A stretch of 64,000 nucleotides of DNA from Perkinsus olseni (GCA_013115135.1 JABANP010000121.1:1-64000), one strand, 5' to 3'. Shown: positions 12,817 through 25,116, numbered from the stretch's first letter. A program made the numbers and translations. Notes: generated from the letters alone by a model not told the origin.

Positions 12817-15800
12817 ATGGATGGCAGTGGGCAGCAGCCAGGGAATGTTCCTTCATACCCTGGGAGCGGACAGATGCCGACTAACCCTATGATGCAGCAG
12901 TGGGCCAATGTAATAGCGGGAAAGTGGGAGTTACTGCGGTAGTGAATTGTCACGTTGAAAATACCAGTTATACCTTCTTGGTAGTTTCGATAAGGTGAGA
13001 ATTATGAGTGTGGATCACAGTATCAGGCTGGTACGAATGGCTGTAGGTGTTTTCTTCCTTTTTTTCGTGGGCATCAAAGATCCATAGTGTGTAAAATGGG
13101 TGAATTACCGCGGTAGTGATTATCTCGCCGAACATCAGACTGGCACCTTCACGGTAGTTTCGGGGGAGTTCGTGATGGTTACAATGATCACTGATCAAGC
13201 TACGCTCATCATTGCTCAGCGTGGCTTGCCGTGAACTTCACGGAAATCCCGCTTCACGCCGTGAAGAGGGATTTTCGTTGCGCTTGTCGGGCTGGTATGA
13301 ATAGCTGTACGCGCCTTTCTCCATTTTTGCCGTGGGTAGCCATACTGAAACCAGAGAAGACGAGGACCAACTATACAGTCTAGTTCCAGTGAATTGTCGC
13401 AATTGGCTCTGGGGAATTTCTTCCCGTCGAGCCGGAAAAATATAGAACAAGTAGATCAGAGATGAAACGAAGGGATAAGAGAGTATTGGAAGGTTAGTCA
13501 GCTGAAACGAGATACCTAGTTTGCTGGTATATAACACAATTGCGAGGCTGTATGCGGTAGTAGTAAAATCTGGTTATACTAGGTCTGCGATAGATCCTTA
13601 TAAGTAGGGTTCATCATCATGTCCCCTTGGGCGACCAGTATATTCTATGATAGCAGTACCATCGTATCGAGTGATGTTTGCCACCGGGAAGGCTGCTGTT
13701 GTCACCAGCCTGCTGCTTGCCTTTACAATAGTCTTATCTGTCGTTTTCAGTACTATGCCGCAGCGCAGGCGAGTCAGGCAGCGGCAGCAGCAGCTGCTTA
13801 CGCTGCGGCCGGTGGAGTCTCGCAGGCAGGTGGGTGGGGCGCCCCTTCCCGAGCACTACTAAGAACCCGATGTCACCTTTCAGGCACAGGTTCGACCCAG
13901 GCAACCTCCGTGATGTCCATGAGTAGCGGGGGCTTTCCTAGTATGGGAATGAAGCCTGCTAAGAAATGCTTCTTGCATAACAAGCACAACAACAGCTGCA
14001 AGAAGTGCAGAGACTATAAAGATTGGGTAATGGGGGAGTTGCGGGGGGACTTCAGTAGAGGTTAAGGTTGCAGATTGGGAGTTCAACGCAATCAAATTGG
14101 AAATTTTTTTCGCCCGAAAACTCGAACTCAGTCGCAGGGTGTAGAGTCGAGAAGGACCCGCACGTCATAATTTCCTGTAGCATTCGAATTACGTTTTCTA
14201 GTGGGCAGCGATCGAAAGCTTTCGTCTTGAACTGAACGACGGTGTATCTGACTGAAACCGCATTCTCCTCGCCTAAATGAGCAACAACCCATTCCATCGT
14301 TGGAAAATCTCTCGAAACAGCTGGCAGATGCGCTGCTGTTAATGTAAACCCGGTAGTTATCATGAAGCTGAGGTCGCCGATAGCAGAGTCGTGGCAGTGG
14401 ATGGGTAGACTAGCCCTGATGAGGTTGAATTCCCAATCCCTGATGTCTGTTTTTAATTTTATTTTTTTTGTTTTCTTAATTTGTTATCTACGCTTTAAAT
14501 TTCAAATTTATCGAATTTTCAATTATTAGGTTAAACACGAGCAGGAGATGTTGAAGCAGCAGCAGTCACTTCTCACAGCAAACGTAAATGATTCGATGAT
14601 GGGAACTCTGCAGCTGACTAATACTACCACCTATAACTACCCCCAGATGGTAACGAGGCCAGTCACGAGGCGCCGTAGTGTTATTTTCTTTTGTTCAGTT
14701 ACATCAGCAGTTGGCCAAATCAGCGTACTACCATTCCATTCAACCGTAAGGAAGGGGCTCCCGCTTCGAGTCAGTCATGCTAGCGTTCAGGCTGGACACT
14801 CCTGAAGCGATAATTGATGAGATCAAGACCAGATGCAAAGATGCTGAACCTTACGCCCCTGGGTAATACCAATGTGTTGTCACGCGGAGACTGTTTGTGC
14901 AATAAAGAGTACATACTCTGTCATTCGCCCCGGTCTCGGACTTCTCCCGAACAGTCGTGCCCCCTCATGTATCGTGAGTGTACTTAACAAATTCAACGTC
15001 GAAACTCGCAATGTTGTAGAAGTTACCTTTGCAATTCGCCACTGTAGATGTCGCGTACTGGAAGCGTTTTTTACAATTTGAGTTGGGGTTCATTTTTACA
15101 CGATTGCGTTCATTGCGGAGAGCGTGTATAATAAATCATCATTTGGGAAGAAGGAAAAATGACAGTTGTCAATGTCCTCATAGCCGAGCGCCCTTCTGTG
15201 TGTTTGTGTGGTTTAGTATTGGTTGGAAGCAGCATCTTTCTGCCGTGCTATTCCCCTCAGGTCTCATACCGTACCTTCGACGATGTTCTGCTGTTTGTAT
15301 CGCCTCTTCGTGATGCGCATTAACAGCAAGATACTAGGTCAGCTCATCAACTACCATGGAGCACCTTATGTTAGGTAGGGAGGAATCTTTGGTACGCACA
15401 GGGAAGGATTCGTGCTAACTGCAGGTGCGCCGGCTTCCTGTATGTGCGGTTTGGTCTGTCGCCTCGAGATTACTGGAGCTTCTTGCAACCACATCTTCTG
15501 GTAGGACGGTAGAATGGGATGCTCTCATGCGGGAGGTATCGGGTTCGAATCCTATTTGGACTTTATTCAGGATGACGAAGAGTTCACTCCTGGCTGTGAT
15601 AAAGGGCGAGTCATGACCATGGGGGAATACGTGGAGAAGGTATGCTTGAAGGGATGGGTATATTGCATGCGTGGGTTGCTCGTCGATGAGAGGCTGTGCT
15701 ACAGCTGTCTGACCAGCTGCTGCCGACGAGAGTTATCGGGAATAGTATCAAGAATTCTAACGCGTTTCTGCTCACCCGAAGATAATGAAAACGGAGAGGT

Positions 15801-18134
15801 TCTCGAAATTTCTCCCCACTGGGAGCACCGACTTTCCACTCGATACGCGAACCGTACCTGTCTTCATTTCGATCAGCTCCTGACGGAAGATCGTTATTAC
15901 AGTGTGGTATTGCCTAGAATACCTCAGGCCATCAAAACAGAGTAAGGCTTTTCACTCTACCCGAGTGACGCAGCCATAGGGGGTCGATGCAGGTACTGCG
16001 TGAAGCTGCTGGACTTTGAAAAGTTCCAGTTTCGGGAGCGACAGAAGCAGAACAAGACAGTGTTGGACAAGTTCCATTCTAAGGCCAAGGTAATTAATTT
16101 TGTGGCGCGCGGGAATATAGTTGGTCTGCAGATTGAAGCGTGCTCCAATGGTGACTGGCTCGATGGCGAGGTCGTTGATGTGCTTGGGCCGACTACCAAT
16201 CGAGTGCGAGTCAAGTGCAGACTGGAGGACGGGTAGTAATGATGGAGGATTTCTTGTCGCTCGGCTGTAAAGCATTGCAGTCTGGGAACGATCGTTAATT
16301 TTTAGAATGTGGTGTTGATTATGATTCTTTCTGGGTGAGGGTATTTTTGACCCTCGCGAGAGCTGTCCTTACTCGGTTCTAGCGGTACATGAAATAGAGG
16401 GTTCTTGCATCGCCTCCGAGTACTCGCGAACCCACGATAAAGCTGTCCAGGTCCATCGAGGAGATCCCGCTGGGCATGGTCGTACTCAAGTCGGGGGAAG
16501 GGGAAAGTTGGGACGACAGCGAGTAGGGTGTGGTCGTGTTGAGAGAGGGGTAATTGGTGGTTTCAGATGGTATGGCGGCGGTGAGGAGAGCTGGTATGAT
16601 GCGCCGGCTGGAGGAGGACAGGGACAGAGGTAATACCAGTGGTATCTTGAGGTCGACGCTTGTTAGATATCGAGATACCGGTGGTATCTTGAGGTCGACG
16701 CTTGTTAGATATCGAGATACCGGTGGTATCTTGAGGTCGACGCTTGTTAGATATCGAGATACCGGTGGTATCTTGAGGTCGACGCTTGTTAGATATCGAG
16801 ATCCCGGTGGTATCTTGAGGTCGACGCTTGTTAGATATCGAGAGCGTCTTGTGGCTCCGTTCTGTACTGCTTCTACTTAACTCCTTCTGAAGTTGGTTTC
16901 GGGAGGGGCTGCCTCACATTTCTGCTATTATGAATGGAGTTACAGCGCCCCTGCGATAAATCTCTGTGATGCTTCTTACCTAAGAGCGCCCCGACCGTCG
17001 AATAGCCTCGTCTTCATCATACTCAGTTGGAATGACGGTCGTGATAGCGGGACGTGGGCCGAAGGCGGTGAGGGCCGAAAGGATGACAGCAAGGTAGTGT
17101 TGGAACATATTTTTCGCGAGAGATTTCGATTGCTGTTGCCAGTCGGTGGACCTCACTCATCGCAAGACTGCTGGCAACTTTGATGATGCTGCTTATGAGG
17201 GCATGAACGCCTTGGATATCTACAACCAGCGACGGCGCGACAAGGTGAGAAGAGAGCAGCTTGATCGGTCTCGGGAAGGGACGGTTGTCGTCATCAGGCT
17301 AGCGTGTCGGCTACTAGTGGCAAGGGGTACTGCCGTCCAGTGCAGGGCTACCGGAATGCTTTGTCACGGCCACATGTGGAGTCGGGTAAGCGGCGCAATG
17401 GTGACGGTGGTGAGGGGATGTTTTCCCTGGCAGGGGCCTCGGCTGTTGTGCGACGGAGGAGCAGGAGTCGGAGTAGGGATCGCGATGACTTCGATCATGA
17501 AGGGTGAGATAATGATGTTAGCAGCTTGGGTGAGTATGTGTGTGTTGCAGGGGTGGTAAAGGAAAGGGCAAAGGGAAGGGTAAAGGCAAGGGACGCCATG
17601 ACGGTGGTGGGTATCGTTCGACAGGGAGGTGAGTTCATCTCGCTTGATGGATCTCTTCTCATGCTGCCGAAGCTTCGTCAAAGATGACACGGAACTCGCA
17701 AGGCCACCAGTCGATCGGGAATGATTAGATCCGCCGTACTCTAGCCTCGCCCTTAGCGAACCTGCGTGTATGGCATCACACGACGACGGTTGTGAGTGCG
17801 TACACAGTTCGGCGCTGTCGGAAGTAGTGCTCGTGTAAAAGCAGATGAGGGTGCTTCGGGAAGAGTTGGAGGGCTGGGATCTGAGCATAAGCTCACTAAG
17901 AATCATTCGTTCCCTCTTTCATTGGTCCTCCGCTGTGCCGCATGGGTTCTTGTCTAATGCATTGTCTGAGCTGCTAGGTACGGTGAAGGCGTGGACTACC
18001 ATTCTAGTGCTACCTTCCGGGAGAGATCTCCACCGAAGCACCAAGTGTCGGAGGCAACTAGAGCTAGGCAGCAGGCCATTGTTGGACGATACTCGGGAGT
18101 CGCTGAAACTGCTCAGAGTAAGTGGCATGGGTGA
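12817..18134 (+). CDS. PRPF38B: pre-mRNA-splicing factor PRP38B-like, with Tudor-like segment and RS/Gly-Lys tail
   Basis: The following exons join in frame: 12817-12909, 13751-13829, 13884-14026, 14530-14649, 14699-14745, 14791-14862, 15261-15374, 15425-15500, 15571-15639, 15877-15941 and 15993 onward. An Ala-rich start is followed by a Cys/His motif (CFLHNKHNNSCKKC). The PRP38 core then follows: DTPEAIIDEIKTRC, PSTMFCCLYRLF, YHGAPYVRCAGFLYVRFGLS, DDEEFTPG and VVLPRIPQAI. After the core comes a Tudor-like stretch (IEACSNGDWLDGEVVDV). Later exons, with less certain joins, give RRRSRSRSRDRDDFD, a Gly-Lys run and the end AETAQSKWHG with TGA at 18132. PRP38 proteins act in spliceosome activation in the nucleus. 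The 841-bp first intron has internal duplications. Confidence 0.9.
15501..15570 (+). other. 70-bp tRNA-like intron of PRP38B
   Basis: The intron sits exactly between codons: exon CCACATCTTCTG, then GTAGGACGG, and TTATTCAG before exon GATGACGAAGAG. Protein homology on both sides fixes the boundaries. It contains GGTAGAATGG, GATGCTCTCATGCGGGAGG and GGGTTCGAATCC in tRNA order, which is D-loop, anticodon arm, T-arm. T-stem and anticodon-stem pairing is poor, so it is not a functional tRNA. GCGGGAGG, a 4-nt gap and GGGTTCGAA recur, with the same 21-nt tail to AG, in the carrier intron at 42985-43055. Confidence 0.85.
16633..16842. repeat. minisatellite, 5 x 42 bp
   Basis: Five tandem 42-bp units containing GGTGGTATCTTGAGGTCGAC and GCTTGTTAGATATCGAG, nearly identical except CCAG/CCGG and ATACC/ATCCC variants. 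It lies within the PRP38B gene, just after an exon ending GGGQGQR, probably in an intron. Each unit holds both a GTATCT and a TTGTTAG, so each could offer cryptic splice sites. Confidence 0.95.
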
Positions 18135-19289
18135 TGGGGATCGGGGAGCAGATGGTAGGGATTTTCCGAGGTTGTGGATTCAACTATTGATATTTAATTA
18201 TATTGCCGCTGCTCTGAAAAGTGAGGTAAGATTGTGACAAGTAAAAGTTGATTGTCTAGCGCGTCAACATTTCGTATTTTTCGCCCAAACTGAAGTCTTG
18301 TCGTTCCCGACATGATGAACGGGGTATCAAGGAACCAGTCCACTACGAAATGCCTCGACGGCTTCCTCTCAGGAACTCGCCAAGACGCAGAGCAGCCTGA
18401 TGTTGGTTTGTTGGGCTAAGACGTTACTTTCATCCTGATGGACGTTGAGAAAGAGCAAGAGAGCAAGATGTATCTTTTCACCTTGTATGGTCATCGACAA
18501 GTTTTATGCTCTTTTTCCAACCCATCAGAATACTTTCGTTTGTTAACTGAGTGCTGGCTTGCTTATGTGGAAACGAGTAAAATGTTGCCCTTCATCAGCC
18601 GCCCTTAAGGAGAGTCCATTAGAGTGTCTTCGCTCTGTCATCGTTTGCCAGTGATAGTCTACCAATACGGACTAGGTCGACAGTTCAAGGCGTTCGAAGG
18701 GTTACGCTCACTGGGTTGTAGTTGCCCTACTGAACCTTCCGTAGTGTTTGGGAAGGGTATCATTCTCAGGATAACTTCACCGATGACATCATCATCAATG
18801 AACATGACCCCAATACAGCTCTCCTCCTCCCTCAATCTGGCCACCTTGTGGATGTCAGTATCGTTATTTGGCAAGTAACGTACCAAAGATGCTCCCTATC
18901 ACAATATTCTTCCTTGATTCGGTCGTCTGAGGTCTGATAAGCTTTTCGGTAGAGCTAGATTTCTCGCCGTGTCCGCGAATTCACCCCGTGGATGAGACGG
19001 AAAATTTTCTTTTTTCCATTCGCATCTGAATTTTCTTAAACGAAATTTCAATGCGCGCTGCCTCGTCGCTCGGCCTGTGCAAAGTTGTCGGATGATCATC
19101 TTCATAAATCAGACGAAGAACCCTTTTTTCGCGTTGGAATATTCGGCAATGGTACCAAAACGCCTGCCGACTTTTGAAGACGTATGATGACGTACTCGTC
19201 GGCTTAGCGTCGTCACACGGTTTCACGATATCCTCAGCCATCCCATCGCCGCTGAGGGCTCTGGGCGAGTCCCCGCGCCGAACGAAGCC
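18135..19289. other. intergenic, no gene recognised
   Basis: Between the PRP38B stop and the next putative start. Minus-strand frames at 18659-18886 and 18981-19325 carry no recognised motifs. Confidence 0.4.
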
Positions 19290-20863
19290 ATGAACAGCAT
19301 GAGCACCAAGGCGATGGATAGACATTTTAGAGAAGATTTTCGAGAGAACTACCTCGCTGCCATAAGGTGAGCTCTCGCTCCTCCGATGAAGCTCACTTTC
19401 GCTTGATGGACAGGTCTGCTAGTGTCACGCTTGAGTCTGAGCTCACAGCGATAGAACTCTCGGGAGCCTTCCGAAGCGCCACTGAGGTAAACGAAAACGG
19501 CTAATGAGTTTTGGGGAACACTTTTGTTTTTGTCGTTGTCCAGACTGACGATCATCCCGAATGACTGATGCTCGACTGGACGTCTTCAGGCCCCCGGCGC
19601 CTCTCCCTTCCCACCGCCACATTGCCTGACTCGGTACGAATGGAAGCCCTCGGCATCCGAGGAGTCCGCTGACCGAGCCAGACATCTAGACTTGTCGATT
19701 CGGTGAGTCCTTCTGCTCTTGCAAGAGAATGCTCGTGGGTGGGGCTCTTCCCCTTGATTACCCGCTCCCGACGATTCTCGCGCGGATATTGTGAAGAAGG
19801 AGCCCCTTTCTGAAAGTGACGTTCATAACGTATCGATGGAGTGCAGAGATCGTGGAGGCTTCGATGTGTTCAAAGCGGCTGCTCGGTTTTCGGTTAACTA
19901 GAGTTTGATGGGAGTGTTTTACACCACTCGTGATGCGTGAGTCGACAAGTTGGAGAGGGTCTCTCCGTTCTCTCCATGAGTAAAGCATTTTCGCTCTCCA
20001 CGCAAAATCCACTTGAAGTTTCCGCTCGACATGACCGACTGGGAGTCTAGCAAAAGAGAGTTTGCTCGATTCTACGCCCACAGCTTCATAGAAGGACCAG
20101 CGGCTGCATGCTTGTCGCCCTTTCAGGTCACTCTACGCGAGTTTGCGAAGTGGCAGGATAGGTGAGTGCATGCTAGTGTTGCCTCCGACGTCTTACATGG
20201 GTGGTGCTGACAGAGTTACCGTCGTCGTAAGGTGAGGAAGGTGGGTCGACGGAGATCGTCAAGATTCCGCTCCGTTAGGTGGCGTCGCACAGTCGCCGCT
20301 GATCAGGACATCACCAAAGGGGAGCGAATTCTGGAAGGTGGGCTCCGGCTCCCGAGTTGTCCCAGAGTGAAGCGCTCGTTATTCTCGTTTATTTCACTGA
20401 TAGTCTATTCTCTGTGCAGCTATCCAGTCGAGTTCCCTCCTATCCGAGTGGAAGCGATGGCACGAGGCTGGAATAAGCTTTGAGAACCTGAGCATCTCTA
20501 AGGTGAGGGAAGAAGGCAACACTATAGAGCTTCACCCGAAATACATGAAGCGGCGTTTATCGTCAAGTGAAAAACGCGCAAGTCGGGATGTGATATTGAA
20601 ATCGGATAACTTCGCGAAAGATGGAGGGCAGTAGATACGAAAGAATCGCGAAAAAGACATTGGGCATTTCGCGAAAAAACTGTTTTATCGCCAACAAATG
20701 TGAATCGCGTTTTTCACATCATCAGTATCGTCTCCATCAGGGCATTAGCGAGTTGAGCGGAGAGGCTGCTGATGTGACGCAGAGGCAGGATGATGATAAT
20801 GATGCTACACAGGAGGCTCATGGTGACACCTGTGGAATCCTGTTGTCTGGGGCTCCCGCGTGA
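19290..20863 (+). CDS. putative multi-exon gene, function unknown
   Basis: A chain of plus-strand exon candidates with GT/AG borders can be read. It opens MNSMSTKAMDRHFREDFREN then NYLAAIR before GTGAGC at about 19366. Later pieces include LTRYEWKPSASEESADRARH, SDVHNVSMECRDRGGFDVF, FYAHSFIEGPAAACLSPFQV and TLREFAKWQDR. A very basic segment (YRRRKVRKVGRRRSSRFRSV) and LLSEWKRWHEAGISFENLS follow. The last piece is acidic and Gln-rich and ends at TGA 20863. No family was recognised. Exon joins are inferred from splice consensus alone, so the start and several borders are uncertain. Confidence 0.4.
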
Positions 20864-21099
20864 ATTATTAAAATGAAGATTCGCGCTTTCCGGCTAACGC
20901 ACGTTTAACGAACACCAATCTGATTCATTTTGTCTTAGTATCGACAGAAACACTCGGGAAGACCTAAATTTCGCATTTTCTGAGGCCCTCTAAGCGCATT
21001 TCTCCGCCCATCTTACTTTGTTAATTACATTCACGTTTCGTGTCACGTAAGATGTGCGTCATTATATTGATCGGCTGATTCATTAGAGGTTCCATCGAG

Positions 21100-22350
21100 T
21101 CAACGGAAAGGGGTAATTTTCCTCTTCTTTCTCGCAGCCGACGAGCTCACCTGTGAGCTTCTCAACGTTCTGCAACATGGCGGCGAGAAGGTAAACGCCG
21201 ACTTTGGGACCAGGGCGAAGAAAGGCGCTCGGTTGGAGCAGCAGGAACGGGCGGTCAGGTGAGGGAGACCCACCATGGGTGTAACGAAAGAGTGTAACAA
21301 ACAGAAATGACGCCACTTTGCTACGCTGGCTTCACTCACAAAGTCTGCAACGGAAGAATGCAACATGCTAAAATGTGACAACGCGACACCGGTTGAGGAA
21401 TGGGAGCATTGATGAAGTGCCGAGTGCTGCCTCGAATTCCGGCAGCTGCTGCTGCCACATCACATAGTGGCCTCGCTCGTGAGTGTTGCACTGTATTACT
21501 ATTACCATATGTTGGTTCCACCGCCGCTCGCGCGCCACCGCGTGGCCTAGTGGCCTCACTCCTGCATCTTGCATTTCTCTCGTTGAAGCTACGATCTCCA
21601 CCATGATCAGATTCTCAGATTCCGAGGGCTGTACGCGGTCACAGCCTACATGGACCACCTGAGGGCGACACTCGTTCATCAAGCCCTTCGTCGACACCAG
21701 GGTCGAGTCAGCATGCCTGTTATCATCGCAAGTCATTCCTTTGATGGAGCCACTCTATCGCCCGTTGAGGTGCTCAATCCTCGAGTGCCATCTTCAGACT
21801 CTCGGTGAGCAGGTCCAAGTTACTTCCAGTTCTGTTCTGTCCAGCACCTCGAAGGAGACTCAGGACGCTACAGCCTTGTATACAGTGCGAATCGCGGGAC
21901 CGATATTATTGGACAATGTGAGATCGGGTCGGCGGCTGTCCCGCAATGTTGAGCCGACGGGGTTCATGAGAGACTTGGAGAGCTCGATGGATTTGGAAGA
22001 AACAGTCATCAGTCCTTGTCAATCCGGGAAACAGTCTCGAGCCTTGACACGATGCTGTGTATTGAGGTCAAGATAACGGAGTTGTTGCTTCAGGTCCTTT
22101 CTCTCATTGAAGCATGCAGCGAGCATCGACGGAAGCCATTCAAGACGACCTTTGACTGCGATCCCAAGTGCCACTTCGGGCTCAATGCGTTCACACGTTC
22201 GCGTGACCGTGGTCGCCTGACAGGGTAAGTCTTACATGTTCATTCTCAATGCAGTATGGTTTTCCCTTCAGGATCGAGTTCGATCCTGCCGATGGTTGGT
22301 GTCTGCGGTTCGAGCCTGTAGCAAGTCGTATCTCATGAGTGAAGCCTTTC
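21100..22350 (+). CDS. putative spliced gene fragment, function unknown
   Basis: Exon-like stretches on the plus strand include DELTCELLNVLQHGGEKVNA (about 21139), RGLYAVTAYMDHLRATLVHQ (about 21627), MPVIIASHSFDGATLSPVEV and FKTTFDCDPKCHFGLNAFTR (about 22140). The last ends near a GTAAGTC donor at about 22226 and may join RIEFDPADGWCLRFEPVASR. No domain was recognised and both ends are unresolved. Confidence 0.35.
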
Positions 22351-22633
22351 ATATCACTCTCTCTTGTCGAGTTATTAATCCCCCTCTGTCGTGGTCATTG
22401 CGGAACTCCGAGTGGCCTCGGGCGTTGTTCGCTCGACTCCTACATGAGCAGGTTGTTCAATCTCATTCACCTCGAGACGTACCGCTAGTCAGACACTATG
22501 CGCGTATCTCACGCTTCCGTCCCGCAAAATAATCGATTGTCCATTAGCATCACCTGAGCATTGCAAGAACCTTTAAAGCCTCAGTCGTAGTGATCCACCT
22601 ACGCCAGCCGCCTGTCCTCTGTTATCGTCCATC

Positions 22634-23110
22634 ATGCCGCAGACTATGTATGTGCCGAAAAGTGCCACTCCGGTGGAACAAAATTGTATCATCAACGATG
22701 TAAGCAGAGACTTCGAATTCGTTCCTCATGGCTGGGCAGGGATGAGGGTGCACTGGAAGTAATTATCACGCTCGAGGCTTTGCCGGAGCGTTCATGGGTC
22801 TGGCTTGACTGTATAGCATTCTGGGCGAGAAGCATGTATTGGGGTTTAGTTACAGGGGGAGACTGATAGAATCGCGAGGCTTCATATTCTGCTAAATTTA
22901 GATCATCGAGACCGAGTCACGCTCTTGGCCGTCAGTGAAGGACGCAGTCAAAAGGCTTGTTCGAATGGATCAAAACACTAAGGCGACACTCGGTCAGGTG
23001 AATATTGCCCACGTCCTAATCGCCTGGTGACACTACCCGCTTCGTTCCTCAGGTACGGCGTTTAGACTGCAAGGGAGTTCCCACAGAGCTGGGCGAGAAG
23101 TCCTCTGAGG
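22634..23110 (+). CDS. putative small spliced gene, function unknown
   Basis: It starts at an ATG (MPQTMYVPKSATPVEQNCII) and reads to VPHGWAGMRVHW before GTAATT. Two further exon candidates follow: AVKRLVRMDQNTKATLGQ, flanked by AAG and GTGAAT, and VRRLDCKGVPTELGEKSSE, flanked by CTCAG and GTGAGT. No family was recognised; the 3' end is not located. Confidence 0.35.
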
Positions 23111-23878
23111 TGAGTGGCTTGAAGAAGCGGCAGCGTAAGTTTGCGGGTGATCAGATCATCGGCCTCTGTGTAAATTATAGAGGCGGGCCGCGGATATCCG
23201 AAGATGCTCCGAGAAAGTGGAACAAACCGAGGTCTTCGTGCGATCTAGTTCGGTGGGTGCCCCGCTGGCTTCGTTGAGGGGGGTGATCCATGGCAGGTTT
23301 GCTCACGAATATGAAGCCACACTGGGATCGAATCCTTACGCCCAGAAACCCATTTTTAGTGAGCTGGGGAAGGCTTCTTCGTGATGGCTGTCAGTCGTGA
23401 GGTCCTCACGCTTTTCATTCACTTTGAGTTGCCGTATAGGATGATAGTGGTGGTCGAAGCCACTGGTATGTCGTCGCAATGCCCGCCGTTCCGCGAAGTG
23501 AATCGATATTTTTACTGAATATTTTTTCAGCCATGGAGGAAGAGAAGCCATGAAATCCTTCGATGTTCTTTGATGTCCTTCACGCCGAGCGAATAAGCAT
23601 TTTGTGTTCCTTCAGTGGCATGACATCTTTGCACTATCTCGTTGTGGGCAATGTAGTAGTAGAACGCATCATGAGTAGGTTGGGCTCAAAGGAAACGAGA
23701 AAGGGTAGGTAGGGTGAGTGGTAGTGGAGGGAAGTATTTGATGATGGGTTGCTAGTATGAAGCCGGTGAACACACAGAAAATCCCGGTCTACCGTCCACG
23801 CACTCACCGAACATCACGAAGAGCGAGCCCGTGTCGCGAGTCAAATAGCCGAGGAGAAGACCCGATTCAGAAGTTGGG

Positions 23879-23919
23879 AATCCGCAGCAACCTTGGGGGC
23901 CCCAACGTTGCTGCGGATT
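23879..23919. repeat. palindrome, 13-bp perfect arms
   Basis: AATCCGCAGCAAC and its exact reverse complement enclose a 15-nt G/C-rich centre. A second hairpin (CACCACTTTGTTGAAGTGGTG) follows at about 23980. Role unknown. Confidence 0.8.
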
Positions 23920-24597
23920 CGAGGTCGACCTCCACTTCCCAAGCCCCATTACGCACAGCCAACTGTGCTGTGTAGGCAGTGCACCACTTTGTTGAAGTGG
24001 TGAGCGGCCGAGGGGTGCCGCACATCTTGTGCGACATGGTCGCAGCGACAAATACTCCGTCTGCGCGTTGCGAGCTGTGCTTCTCTGGGGCTCTTAAGGT
24101 GCTGGGATGGCTCGCGCCCTACAGCCTCGCGATCCCTGAACAAGTTACATCCATTGCTGATAGCATTTTCACTCTTCCGCCCCGATCAATTCGAGAGTCG
24201 GTGATGAAAGTACGGACCCAGGGCAGTTCCGCGCCTGATCGGATAGTACAGGATGGATTTCATTTCGATCGTGAGCGCCGCACAAGAGGATCTTTCCTCT
24301 TTGTACATAGGTATCAGTGTCACTCTTCTTCCCGATACGAACACTTTGTAGTTAACTCAATGCTTCGGATCCCGTTTGGTAGGAGGTAAGAGGAATCGAG
24401 CAATCGAATTCAATCTGTCCACGTGCAGCACATCGCTCGTGAGCGCAAAAGCTCAGGGAGACAGGGGGGACAGCAGCTCACACGCGTGCAAATGGGGTAA
24501 GCCGCTGGGAGAAGACCAATGGTCATTGACCATACCGGATGCTGTTCACTCAGCGTCTGCTGTCGGACGTGATTTGAATCACTCAGTTGCTGTTAAG

Positions 24598-24657
24598 GTA
24601 GACGGTCACGAGGCAGGCATGCCCCTCTCTGTGTGTCCGATCCGTGAATCGGAACAG
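24598..24657 (+). other. possible 5'-leader intron with T-arm-like motif, copy 1
   Basis: It begins GGTAGACGGTCACGAGGC and ends CGGAACAG, upstream of the secreted-protein ATG at 24772. It contains GTGTGTCCGATCC, the decayed counterpart of GTGTTCGATCCCC in the paralogous stretch at 33612-33672. Splicing is inferred from sequence only. Confidence 0.35.
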
Positions 24658-24771
24658 CAGCTCTGTATAGCTAGCCTAGCGATTCCGCTGGCGCCACGGT
24701 GGGAGTTCCAGCCAACAGCCAACCGGTCTCGGCCGGAAGTCTTCAAGCAGCCATCGCCGTATTATAGATAC

Positions 24772-25116
24772 ATGAAGCCATCGTTCATCACAACAATTCT
24801 GTTCATCATTGGCGTAGCGGTTGGTGCCCCGTATGGTGACACGGCAGCTAACAGTACTATCAAATCCGACGACCACGTGTTCCTGGAGATCCTGGATGGT
24901 CACCGCTATCCGATTAATAATGATACCACCGTCAATGATACGCGCGAAGCGGAGACTGGCCAGGTCGGGGTGAGTTTCGCATGCCTTGCGTGTATTTATT
25001 GCGTCTATGATCTCATCGCTCCCCCTTGTTGGCCTGCCCTCGCCATTTGCGGTGGTGTTTGGTGTGACTGCTGCCGTCAACTTCGTATGGAGGCAACTGC
25101 GTTGTGGTCGGATTGA
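24772..25116 (+). CDS. small secreted Cys-rich protein, family copy 1
   Basis: A 114-residue frame starting MKPSFITTILFIIGVAVGAP, a clean signal peptide with likely cleavage after VGA. A variable, Asn/Asp/Thr-rich middle with possible N-glycosylation sites (NST, NDT) follows. The conserved C-terminal Cys cluster reads CLACIYC, PPCWP, AICGGVWCDCC. The product is probably exported or on the surface; function is unknown. The same frame stays open upstream, but paralogues all begin at the MKP methionine. Paralogues lie at 25.4, 33.8, 35.0, 36.3 (broken) and 39.8 kb. Confidence 0.85.
   Translation: MKPSFITTILFIIGVAVGAPYGDTAANSTIKSDDHVFLEILDGHRYPINNDTTVNDTREAETGQVGVSFACLACIYCVYDLIAPPCWPALAICGGVWCDCCRQLRMEATALWSD

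Noticed and set aside
21368..21736. 122-aa minus-strand frame
   Set aside because: Opposite strand of plus-strand exon candidates with better splice context; no recognised domain.
24376..24771. N-terminal extension of secreted copy 1 (an open frame from 24376)
   Set aside because: All paralogues start at the MKP methionine with a signal peptide, and the extension crosses a stretch that looks like a leader intron.
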